Shown: in pieces, positions 1-6,466 of the stretch
Layout of the letters: each line of letters starts with the position of its first letter
Position numbering within the stretch: position 1 is the stretch's first letter
Assembly (NCBI GenBank): GCA_002342505.1
Contig: DDQB01000100.1
Location: 1-13,593, forward strand
Source of the DNA: Acidaminococcaceae bacterium UBA2453
Lineage (GTDB): Bacteria > Bacillota > Negativicutes > Acidaminococcales > Acidaminococcaceae
Length of the DNA stretch: 13,593 nt
Reading direction: 5' to 3'
The notes under the pieces: model-generated
Told to the model about the DNA's origin: nothing
Seen by the model: only the letters and a program-made list of their open reading frames with translations
The model's database searches: none
Made by a program: the position numbers and the translations under genes

Positions 1-312
1 GCGCCTGCATCGCCGTCAACATTTGTGCGCGGTTTTGTCGCGCCAGCATCGCCGTCAACATTCGTGCGCGGTTTAGTCGCGCCACTTTCGCCGTCAACAT
101 TCGTGCGCGGTTTTGTCGCGCCACTTTCGCTGTCAACATTCGTGCGCGGTTTGGTCGCGCCTGCATCGCTGTCAACATTTGTGCGCGGTTTTGTTCCGCC
201 AGCATCGCTGTCAACATTTGTGCGCTGCTTCGTTGCGCCAGCATCGCCGTCAACATTCGTGCGCGGTTTTGTTCCGCCAGCATCGCTGTCAACATTCGTG
301 CGCGGTTTGGTC
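1..312 (-). repeat. 39-bp tandem repeat, eight copies, encoding 13-residue units
   Basis: Eight consecutive 39-bp units, each encoding a variant of GATKPRTNVDGDA, run to the left edge, so the true copy number is unknown. Copies differ mainly at the wobble base or by D-A/E-S and T/G swaps (for example GGTKPRTNVDSDA). A ninth, diverged unit lies at about 313-350. The unit is in frame, so copy-number change would keep the reading frame. Confidence 0.95.
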
Positions 313-3236
313 GCGCCTGTTTCCATATCTGTATTCGGTTTTCCGGAAGGCGCGTCGGTAACATTCGGCTTACGCATTCCGCCAGTCTCCGCATCCGCTT
401 TCGGTCCACGGATATTCGTCTCCGTATCCGCTTTCGGCCCACGAACATTCGAATCCACGTCTGCTTTCGGCCCGCGGATATTTGAATCCGCGTCCAGATT
501 TGTTTTTCCGATCCCACCTGTATCCGCACCAACCTTCGGCTTGTTCCAAAAGTCCAAACGCGTATCCGGCCCGATGTTTCCAACCTCCTTACCCAAAACC
601 GTTCCCTGGCTCTTTTCCACCACTTTGCCAATGGTTTTGTTGAGGCCGCCCATGGCGCCGCCTTTTAACGCCGCCTCATCCGTGCCTTCAAAGGCGTCCC
701 GTCCTTCATAAATATTCTCATTCACCTTTTTGTAAGCTTCGGAAAAACTGTTGCCGATAATGTGGTATCCTTTATCCTCAAGCTTATTCGAAAATGCATC
801 CAGCCCGGTGTCAACTGTTGCTTTGAGGAATGCTTTCCCCATGTCTTTATTATTTACCGCTGCATCCGTCAAGGTCTCAGTATAGTTTGTGGCAGCGTTA
901 TATGCGTTGGCGAAGGCCTGGTTATGCGTCAGGGTAGCATAGGCGTTAACCGACTGGTCTGCCACGAATTTCACTTCCTGAGCCGTTACGATACGGTCAT
1001 CCCACTTCGCTGCCTCGCCTTCATATTCGGCGCCTTTGATGAACTCTTTTATATTATCCCGTTTCGCCGCCTTCAAGATGTTTTCTTTATTCTTCGTCAC
1101 ATAGTCTTCTACAGTACCATGCTTCATGGCTATCTTATCGAGCAATGCATCTTTTCTGTACTGCTGCTCCAACTGTCGTTCTTCTTCCATCACTTCCTTG
1201 CTGAGCTGCGACAGCTGGTTATTCTTCGCGCGCTGCTCTTCCTGCCATGCCGCATTTTCCGCCGCCAGGCGATCCCGTTCCGCCTGCTGCCGAGCGTCTT
1301 CTTCAGCCCGTTCCGCGCGGATTTCCTGTTCGTGTTCCTTGTACCACTGGGCGCCGTTCTGGATTTCTTCTTTCGTTGTCAGCTGCCCTGGCTCCACATA
1401 ACGCGCGTTCCCTTCCTCGTCCAGCTCGGTCAAATCCAGCCCGCTTTCCGTCTGGGTCGGGATGTTGTATGTACCATCTTCGTTGCGGGTGTAGACCAGC
1501 TTTTCGCCATCAGGCGTTGTTAAGCAGATACTGCCGTCGTCGTCAACGCTCATATTATCCAGAGCCTCTTCTGAAGGCATATCGTTTGCCGCGGGCTGTT
1601 CCTCTGCTTCGGTCACATCGCCTTGCTCATCCCCGGCGCTGTCATCTGCAACAGCGTCTTCGTAATCCTCTCTCTCTTCTTCATGATCTTCGCCGGATCC
1701 ATCATGATCATTGTCATCATCGTACTCATTGCGATCGACGTCGTCGTTATCATTGTACTCGTTGCGATCATCGTCGTCGTTATCATTGTACTCGGTGCGA
1801 TTGTCTTCTTCGTAATCGTCGCGATTATTTTCGCTTTCTTCTCCGGCGTCGCCGTAGTCATCGCCAGACTCTTCGCTCTCTTCACCGGCGTCTTCGTAAC
1901 CTTCGCCGGACTCGTCGCCTTCTTCACCAGCGCCTTCGTAATCTTCGCCGGACTCTTCGCTTTCTTCCCCGGCGTCTTCGTAATCTTCGCCAGACTCGTC
2001 GCCTTCTTCACCAGCGTCTTCGTAATCTTCGCCAGACTCTTCATAATCACGATTAGAATCATCGTAATCTTCGCTGGCGTCTTCGTAATCACGATTGGAA
2101 TCATCATAATCGCCGCCGGAATCGTCATAATCACGCCCGGAATCATCGTAATCGCCGCCGGAATCGTCATAATCACGCCCAGAATCACCGTAATCGCCGC
2201 CGGAATCGTCATAATCACGCCCAGAATCACCGCCATCACCACCGGAGTCGCCGTCCTTATCAGGATCACGACGACCGGATCTGCGTGATTGACTGCGATC
2301 CTCGTAATAATCGGCATTCGGATTATAATCACCGTAATTATAGCCAGAGCCACCTGCGCCACCGGCTCCAGCACCACCACCCGCAGCTCCGCCTGCTGCG
2401 CCTGCCGCTCCTGCCGCTCCTGCCGCGCCGCCGAAAGCCGCACCGACCATGCCGGTTCCCACTGCCGCCGCGGCTTTACCGGCGTCCGTTTCCGGCAGGT
2501 CGTCCCGATCATCGTGTTCTGCATATTGCTGGCGCGCACGGTCATTATAATCTGATTTCTTTCCCGCATCCTTCTGCTGTTTCGCGCCCGATTTTTGGGA
2601 ACCATTTTTCTTCTGCTGGCCTGCATTCGATTTTGCGGAATTTGATTTATTCTGCTGGCCTGCACCCGATTTTGCGGAATCCGTTTTTTTCTGATTCTGC
2701 GCAGCAGGGGCAGCCGGAGCCCCTGAATTTGCTGCTATGGAACGAATTTTTATTCCTGTAAGTTTAAAGAAACCATCAGTCCCTGTCAGGGTAATATTCC
2801 CACCACTTCCACTGAAATAAAGTTCTGCACTCTCATCACCACCGTTGAGAGAAGTTACAGCCTCTTTTCCTGCTGAATCATAATAAGTTTTAGCTGGCTC
2901 ATAATATACTACCATTGCACGACCAGTTACAGGGTCGTAATTAAAACTTCTATGCCTGTATCCCGAAAAATCTTGGCCACCATAGCTTACCGTGTAGTTA
3001 TTACCATTTAGGCGGATAGTCATCGTTCCACCACCAGTAGCCAACTTGCTTTTAGCTGTTATCGTATACACGCCGCAAATATCTTCCCTCGAAGGCGCCG
3101 CTTCCGCCCCCGGGCAGAAAAACGCAAAAAGGGACAGCGCGACACACAGCACGGCCAGAAGGACCGCGCCGGCAAATCCGGTCCGGGGCGCGTACTGTTT
3201 CTTTGCCTGCTCCGTATATAAATTGCCTGCCATCAT
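1..3236 (-). CDS. Large exported low-complexity repeat protein, 5' part only (C-terminus beyond window)
   Basis: I do not recognise the family. The frame is open from ATG at 3236 to the window edge (at least 1078 residues) with no stop. ATG-ATG follows GGGAGGG by about six bases. Residues 1-46 form a signal peptide or membrane anchor (hydrophobic 21-41, possible cleavage after AEA46). Residues about 50-168 look beta-rich. Three 13-residue SAKSGAGQQ-type units follow at 186-224, then an Ala/Gly tract (about 256-299). Next is DPDKDGDS (324-331), which fits the calcium-binding DxDxDG pattern, and an acidic Tyr-containing repeat region to about 560. Residues 620-720 are charged and probably coiled coil. 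About 720-890 is a less repetitive, probably helical domain. The tail carries 11-residue GPKAD units and 13-residue GATKPRTNVDGDA units. I infer a surface or secreted structural protein. That the domain order reflects a cell-wall or matrix role is speculation. Confidence 0.85.
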   Translation of the reverse strand, partial: MMAGNLYTEQAKKQYAPRTGFAGAVLLAVLCVALSLFAFFCPGAEAAPSREDICGVYTITAKSKLATGGGTMTIRLNGNNYTVSYGGQDFSGYRHRSFNYDPVTGRAMVVYYEPAKTYYDSAGKEAVTSLNGGDESAELYFSGSGGNITLTGTDGFFKLTGIKIRSIAANSGAPAAPAAQNQKKTDSAKSGAGQQNKSNSAKSNAGQQKKNGSQKSGAKQQKDAGKKSDYNDRARQQYAEHDDRDDLPETDAGKAAAAVGTGMVGAAFGGAAGAAGAAGAAGGAAGGGAGAGGAGGSGYNYGDYNPNADYYEDRSQSRRSGRRDPDKDGDSGGDGGDSGRDYDDSGGDYGDSGRDYDDSGGDYDDSGRDYDDSGGDYDDSNRDYEDASEDYDDSNRDYEESGEDYEDAGEEGDESGEDYEDAGEESEESGEDYEGAGEEGDESGEGYEDAGEESEESGDDYGDAGEESENNRDDYEEDNRTEYNDNDDDDRNEYNDNDDVDRNEYDDDNDHDGSGEDHEEEREDYEDAVADDSAGDEQGDVTEAEEQPAANDMPSEEALDNMSVDDDGSICLTTPDGEKLVYTRNEDGTYNIPTQTESGLDLTELDEEGNARYVEPGQLTTKEEIQNGAQWYKEHEQEIRAERAEEDARQQAERDRLAAENAAWQEEQRAKNNQLSQLSKEVMEEERQLEQQYRKDALLDKIAMKHGTVEDYVTKNKENILKAAKRDNIKEFIKGAEYEGEAAKWDDRIVTAQEVKFVADQSVNAYATLTHNQAFANAYNAATNYTETLTDAAVNNKDMGKAFLKATVDTGLDAFSNKLEDKGYHIIGNSFSEAYKKVNENIYEGRDAFEGTDEAALKGGAMGGLNKTIGKVVEKSQGTVLGKEVGNIGPDTRLDFWNKPKVGADTGGIGKTNLDADSNIRGPKADVDSNVRGPKADTETNIRGPKADAETGGMRKPNVTDAPSGKPNTDMETGATKPRTNVDSDAGGTKPRTNVDGDAGATKQRTNVDSDAGGTKPRTNVDSDAGATKPRTNVDSESGATKPRTNVDGESGATKPRTNVDGDAGATKPRTNVDGDAG
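390..488 (-). repeat. 33-bp tandem repeat, three copies, encoding GPKAD units
   Basis: Three abutting 33-bp units (390-422, 423-455, 456-488) encode 11-residue segments of the form GPKADxxxNxR. They lie N-terminal to the 39-bp array in the same protein and share its Lys/Asp/Asn style, which suggests both arrays grew by the same in-frame duplication process. Confidence 0.85.
1845..2240 (-). repeat. Acidic 42-bp and 21-bp repeats in the large exported protein
   Basis: The left part encodes 14-residue units of the type DYEDAGEEGDESGE, alternating with DYEDAGEESEESGE, so the higher-order period is 84 bp. The right part (about 2088-2236) encodes 7-residue units DYDDSGG and DYDDSGR in alternation, a 42-bp period. 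One Tyr per seven or fourteen residues is conserved in a very acidic background. The repetition keeps several other frames open, including long spurious ones on both strands. Confidence 0.9.
2562..2678 (-). repeat. 39-bp tandem repeat, three copies, in linker after the beta-rich domain
   Basis: Units at 2640-2678, 2601-2639 and 2562-2600 encode SAKSGAGQQNKSN, SAKSNAGQQKKNG and SQKSGAKQQKDAG. The unit length equals that of the C-terminal array, but the sequence is unrelated. Confidence 0.85.
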
Positions 3237-3524
3237 GCTATCCCTCCCATGCGTTGCACTCATCGTAACAAATCCTGTATAAAACAAACCAGTACTTCCA
3301 TACCATTTTCATAAAAAGCAAAACTGCGCCCCTGCCATATTCATTTGTGAGTTTTACGGGAACGGATTTCTGATAAAACAACCACAAAATCTGGCAACAG
3401 CGCAGCGTCATTTCATATAATAATTTTATAAATTTTTTGCTGGTTCTTTAACGTATCATAATTAGTTTTCTATTACATATAATCATAACATATAAACTTG
3501 CAGATGTATATAAAACTTTTTCCT
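3237..3524. other. Intergenic spacer upstream of the large repeat protein
   Basis: About 290 bp without a coding frame on either strand. The part next to the small secreted-protein gene is AT-rich. A weak promoter candidate for the leftward gene is listed separately. No intrinsic terminator hairpin with a T-run was found after the stop of the gene to its right. Confidence 0.6.
3423..3451 (-). promoter_or_regulatory. Weak promoter candidate for the large repeat protein
   Basis: On the minus strand, TTAAAG (3446-3451) and TAAAAT (3423-3428) are separated by 17 bp. The -10 matches the consensus at five of six bases and the -35 at only three. The leader would be about 180 nt. The AT-rich context makes chance matches likely. 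Confidence 0.25.
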
Positions 3525-4214
3525 TTAATCCACGCCCTCATAAATCGTTGTCGCGTTAAGCACAGAAGTATCGTATACAGAATCGTCGTAGGAAGCCGGC
3601 ACATTATGATACACGGGAACGTTCAGATCCTGGTAACCGAACCAATTGCGCCCAAGATCCCAGAACAGGCGGTACCGGGTAGGATCCGCCCTGCGGTTCA
3701 CGCTGTCAAAGCGCAGCTCCAGATCGCCGTCCGGTCTTACCAGCATGCTGGGCAGGGGCAAGGGGCTCCAGTAATTTACGCTGTCCACATACATCTCCAG
3801 TTTTTTCGCAAAGGTATCGTACCCATACAGCACAATACGCCCATGGGCGTCCATGGCAAAATACACGCGGCCTGTCTTGTTGTCGCGGAACACTTTGAAG
3901 GCGTAGCCGAAGTTATTCTTGGGACTGTAGCCGTCCGCCACCCGTTCGTACTTGCCGCCGCCCGGATTGCGCCACCAGATGATCAGGTGGTACCGTTTAC
4001 TCTCTTTGGAATTGGCCAGGTTGCGGAAACGGATCTTCACGTCCCCCATCTTGGTACGGTATTCTTTTTCCCATTTTTCATTGCTTTTCAGTTGCAGCAC
4101 GCCGGTATCGGCCACCTGCACAAAATTCCCGGCTTCCGCGGGGATCGCCGCGCCCAGCAGCACGCTCGCCGCCACAAAAACGGTCAGCAGCAAACCTAAA
4201 AGATGTTTTCTCAT
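3525..4214 (-). CDS. Small secreted protein of unknown function
   Basis: 229 residues. ATG at 4214 is preferred over an upstream TTG at 4235 because AAGGAGGA sits six bases before it. The N-terminus is a clear Sec signal peptide: MRK, a hydrophobic stretch LLGLLLTVFVAASVLLG, and likely cleavage after AEA28. The mature part is rich in Tyr, Trp, Asp and Arg, with alternating polar and hydrophobic stretches such as YHLIIWWRNPGG and GRVYFAMDAHGRIVLYGYD. This suggests a mainly beta fold, but I recognise no family or catalytic motif. There is no Cys in the mature protein, no membrane segment and no lipobox, so it should be soluble outside the membrane. It lies 288 bp upstream of the large repeat-protein gene and 213 bp downstream of the lipoprotein gene, with a repeat-filled spacer that may carry its own promoter. 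Partnership with either neighbour is unproven. Confidence 0.85.
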   Translation of the reverse strand: MRKHLLGLLLTVFVAASVLLGAAIPAEAGNFVQVADTGVLQLKSNEKWEKEYRTKMGDVKIRFRNLANSKESKRYHLIIWWRNPGGGKYERVADGYSPKNNFGYAFKVFRDNKTGRVYFAMDAHGRIVLYGYDTFAKKLEMYVDSVNYWSPLPLPSMLVRPDGDLELRFDSVNRRADPTRYRLFWDLGRNWFGYQDLNVPVYHNVPASYDDSVYDTSVLNATTIYEGVD

Positions 4215-4220
4215 ATCCGC

Positions 4221-4228
4221 TCCTCCTT
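4221..4228 (-). promoter_or_regulatory. Ribosome binding site that sets the ATG 4214 start
   Basis: AAGGAGGA on the minus strand, six bases before ATG. It lies inside the longer TTG-initiated frame and so argues against that start. Confidence 0.8.
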
Positions 4229-4260
4229 GATCCAATCCTTTTAACGCATCGCGTTTTGCA

Positions 4261-4409
4261 TTTATCGCTTTGCTTTTATCGTTTTGTTTTTATCGTTTCA
4301 ATTTTTATCCCAATCCGTTTTTATCCCAATCGCATTGCTATCGCGATCAAAATCTCGATTACGATTCTGTTGCTGCGCAATCGCATTTCTTTCACGATCC
4401 TGTTGCTGC
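4261..4409. repeat. Degenerate short tandem repeats in the spacer between lipoprotein and secreted-protein genes
   Basis: Read on the minus strand, 14-bp units AAACGATAAAAACA, AAACGATAAAAGCA and AAGCGATAAATGCA abut one another, next to two 16-bp GATTGGGATAAAA-type units. Farther right, GCAGCAACAGRATCGT occurs twice (4394-4409 and 4361-4376, one mismatch, 33 bp apart). The spacer appears to be built from slipped or duplicated short units. Confidence 0.75.
4273..4301 (-). promoter_or_regulatory. Promoter candidate for the small secreted protein
   Basis: TTGAAA (4296-4301) and TAAAAG (4273-4278) are 17 bp apart on the minus strand, within the 14-bp repeats. The repeats produce several GATAAA-like hexamers, so the exact -10 is uncertain. 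Confidence 0.3.
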
Positions 4410-4427
4410 CGTAAGCGCCGCGCCCCA

Positions 4428-5276
4428 TCAGTTTGGCGCAACGGAATACCGGATCAGTTTTCCTTTTTCAAATTGGAAAAACAGGTTATAGGGTTCCGTA
4501 TCCTGCATCGCAAAATGGAACAGCGCGTCATAGCCGTCAGGGTTTCCATCACTTTCCATCTTCATTTCACCGGATTTCAGTCGGGGATTTTTGCTTACAT
4601 ATTTTGATTGCAAAACCGCGCGTACCTCGTCCCGCGTCATGCCGATCCGCACGCCGGCGTCCGACGTAACATTGCGACCTGTCACCTCGATGCACTGGAC
4701 GATCCTGGATACCCATTTCTTCGCCCGTTCAGGCGAGGGAACGCCGCCGCCTATCATGTCTTCAAACTTCACGCCTTTGTAACCGTACGTTTTTATTCCG
4801 GGAACGTTGTTCCCCGTAGTGAGCGGTTTGCCGTAAACCATTTCAATTTCCTGCCAGGTGTTTCCGATCCCCACGGTAAACGTGTCTCCGCACAGACGGC
4901 CCCGGGAAATCTTTTTCACAAACTGTATGCGGTCCTTACGCACCTTGTCCCGGAACGCCAGCAGGTCTTTCTTCTCCGATTCACTGTCCGCCTTGCCCAG
5001 CATGCCTGCAATCTGCGCGTCAGACTTTCGCATCTGCGCCAGCATTTTCTTTTCGGTTTCAACCAGTTGGCTCAGCCCTGCCTGATACTGCGCATATTCC
5101 TGTTTGGTCGGCGGCGGTTGTTTCGCGGGATCCGGCCTTACCAGGATCGGGACCTGCGTGGACAGGACCGCCTTTTCGGTTTTCGCAATCGCTTCCTTTT
5201 CCTTGGCAAATCTGTCGCCGCACCCGAACAGAAGCGCGGTTGTAAGACAAAGCAGGAATATAATTATTTTTTTCAT
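4428..5276 (-). CDS. Lipoprotein with coiled coil and two BamE-like repeats
   Basis: 282 residues. The signal is MKKIIIFLLC... ending in LLFGC, so Cys19 is the likely lipidated residue and the protein is membrane-anchored outside the cytoplasm. Residues 58-125 are charged and probably coiled coil. Residues 126-282 contain two segments with the GxTxxE pattern seen in SmpA/OmlA/BamE-like domains: IGNTWQEIEMVYGKP at 137-151 and VRIGMTRDEVRAVL at 209-222. I infer two tandem domains of that fold; this is by motif, not alignment. GGAGG lies 12 bases before the ATG, a long spacing. The gene starts 69 bp after the stop of the zinc-ribbon membrane protein gene, so co-transcription is possible. After its TGA, the +1 frame stays open for 43 Gln/Arg/Asn-rich codons, which could reflect an ancestral longer C-terminus (see findings). 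Confidence 0.85.
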   Translation of the reverse strand: MKKIIIFLLCLTTALLFGCGDRFAKEKEAIAKTEKAVLSTQVPILVRPDPAKQPPPTKQEYAQYQAGLSQLVETEKKMLAQMRKSDAQIAGMLGKADSESEKKDLLAFRDKVRKDRIQFVKKISRGRLCGDTFTVGIGNTWQEIEMVYGKPLTTGNNVPGIKTYGYKGVKFEDMIGGGVPSPERAKKWVSRIVQCIEVTGRNVTSDAGVRIGMTRDEVRAVLQSKYVSKNPRLKSGEMKMESDGNPDGYDALFHFAMQDTEPYNLFFQFEKGKLIRYSVAPN

Positions 5277-5345
5277 GATGGAAGTTCGCCTCCAATGTCA
5301 ACACGCTGACGGTAAATAAATGTAAGGAAGTGGCTGATGATTTTT

Positions 5346-6362
5346 TCACACCTTCGTCCCGCAGTTTTCGCAGAACCTGTCGTCGGCTTTCAGCTTCGCG
5401 CCGCAGTTTGAACAGAAGCGCGACTGGACCGAAACTGCATTTTGATTCGAAGGCTGCGAGGTTGCGGATGAAACGGCGCCCATGGTTCCCGCCGCGTCCA
5501 CCGGCTGCCTCGCCTCCTGTTCCGGCAATGGCCGATTGTGTTGCGCTTCCTGCCGCGGTTGCATTGTATTCTGTTTATGCTGTTCTTCCTGCTGCCCCGA
5601 AATGCTATTTCTTTTCTTTCCTCTGTGCAGCAGCCAGTAAATGAACGCGGCAATAAAAGAACCGCCGATGCCGATGGCTCCCACGATCGCGTCCGAATGC
5701 TTATCCTCAATGATGATCCGCTTGCCTTTACCGTCCTTCACCTTTTTCACGGATTTTCCGCTAAAGGGCGTGGCGTTAGCTTCCGCATAGCCCACCACCC
5801 GCAACTCGTATTCCACAGTCGTGTAGCGGGGCAGCGTTTTATTCCCTTCTTTGTAATAATCTTTCAGCTGCGCCGTTACAACCAGCAGCCGCGCCTTGGG
5901 CGGAATTTTATATTCGATGTTTACATCCAGCCGCTTGCCTTCGAATCCCTTTACCTTGCGGTAAAACGTTTCCATCTTCTTTCCCGCATAGCGATTCATC
6001 ACGTCATAAGGCTGCGCGGTAAATTCTATTTCCTGGACCGTGCCGGGCAGCGACTGCTTCGCCGACAATAAAAACCGCAGCGGTTGTCCGGGATCCGCCG
6101 TACCTGTCCTTGTGTAAAAAATTTTAGCATTCTTGTTGTCTTCTTTATATCCCGTGTGCTGCGACCTCACCCCGTAGGCAAAGAACTCCGCCGTAATGGC
6201 ATTACCAATGGAAAATTCATCCCGGTCCACCGGGATCGCCGGCGTAGCAAAAACCCTTTGCGGAAACAAAACGCAAACGATAAGCGCCGCAACTAAAACA
6301 GAAAAATATTTTTGCAAAAAAATTCCTGCAAAATTTTTCCGGCGTCCTTTCTTTGCGTCCAT
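5346..6362 (-). CDS. Membrane protein with extracytoplasmic domain and C-terminal zinc ribbon
   Basis: 338 residues from ATG at 6362, chosen because GGAGG lies eight bases upstream. A TTG at 6377 is the alternative. A basic N-terminus (KKGRRK) and hydrophobic stretch at about 20-35 form a signal peptide with possible cleavage after VFA39. Residues 40-220 would lie outside the membrane and look beta-rich. A second hydrophobic segment, at about 225-245 (AIVGAIGIGGSFIAAFIYWLL), is followed by HRGKKR, consistent with a C-inside tail. The tail is Gln-rich (about 255-310) and ends in FCSNCGAKL...FCENCG (316-335), a CxxC-CxxC zinc ribbon of the short type found at protein ends. The family of the external domain is not recognised. 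I infer a protein that links an external domain to a cytoplasmic zinc-ribbon contact point; the partner is unknown. It follows the AlbA_2 gene by 98 bp of repeated spacer. Confidence 0.85.
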   Translation of the reverse strand: MDAKKGRRKNFAGIFLQKYFSVLVAALIVCVLFPQRVFATPAIPVDRDEFSIGNAITAEFFAYGVRSQHTGYKEDNKNAKIFYTRTGTADPGQPLRFLLSAKQSLPGTVQEIEFTAQPYDVMNRYAGKKMETFYRKVKGFEGKRLDVNIEYKIPPKARLLVVTAQLKDYYKEGNKTLPRYTTVEYELRVVGYAEANATPFSGKSVKKVKDGKGKRIIIEDKHSDAIVGAIGIGGSFIAAFIYWLLHRGKKRNSISGQQEEQHKQNTMQPRQEAQHNRPLPEQEARQPVDAAGTMGAVSSATSQPSNQNAVSVQSRFCSNCGAKLKADDRFCENCGTKV

Positions 6363-6370
6363 TTCCGCTA

Positions 6371-6375
6371 CCTCC
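6371..6375 (-). promoter_or_regulatory. Ribosome binding site that sets the ATG 6362 start
   Basis: GGAGG on the minus strand, eight bases before ATG 6362. It overlaps the first codons of the longer TTG-initiated frame, which makes that start unlikely. Confidence 0.7.
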
Positions 6376-6386
6376 AAATTTTTTTA

Positions 6387-6466
6387 CAATTATCTTTTGC
6401 AATTACCGCACTCATAAATTTTAGCGCAATTAAATTTTGCAATCGTCACGCACATAAATTTTAAAA
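6387..6466. repeat. Two imperfect 40-bp tandem copies in a spacer
   Basis: Copies 6387-6423 and 6427-6463 share CAATTA, TTTTGCAAT and CATAAATTTTA in register, with period 40. The left copy is wholly intergenic. The right copy includes the TAA stop of the AlbA_2-domain gene, so the duplication probably arose from the end of that gene and its flank. Confidence 0.75.

Noticed and set aside
1..312. CRISPR-like direct repeats
   Set aside because: The 39-bp units abut with no spacers and encode an in-frame 13-residue protein repeat.
1623..2288. 221-codon very hydrophobic plus-strand frame resembling a membrane protein
   Set aside because: It is the antisense of the Asp/Glu repeat codons (GAC/GAA read as Val/Phe/Ile). 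It has no ribosome binding site or family resemblance.
1613..2665. 350-codon open frame on the minus strand, rich in Ile, Met, Thr and Lys
   Set aside because: It is the offset frame of the acidic repeat region. The repeats remove stops from other frames, and the true frame is continuous from a signal peptide through to the window edge.
5059..5349. 96-codon minus-strand frame overlapping the lipoprotein start
   Set aside because: It lies out of frame across the lipoprotein signal peptide and has no supporting ribosome binding site; the lipobox frame is clearly the real one.
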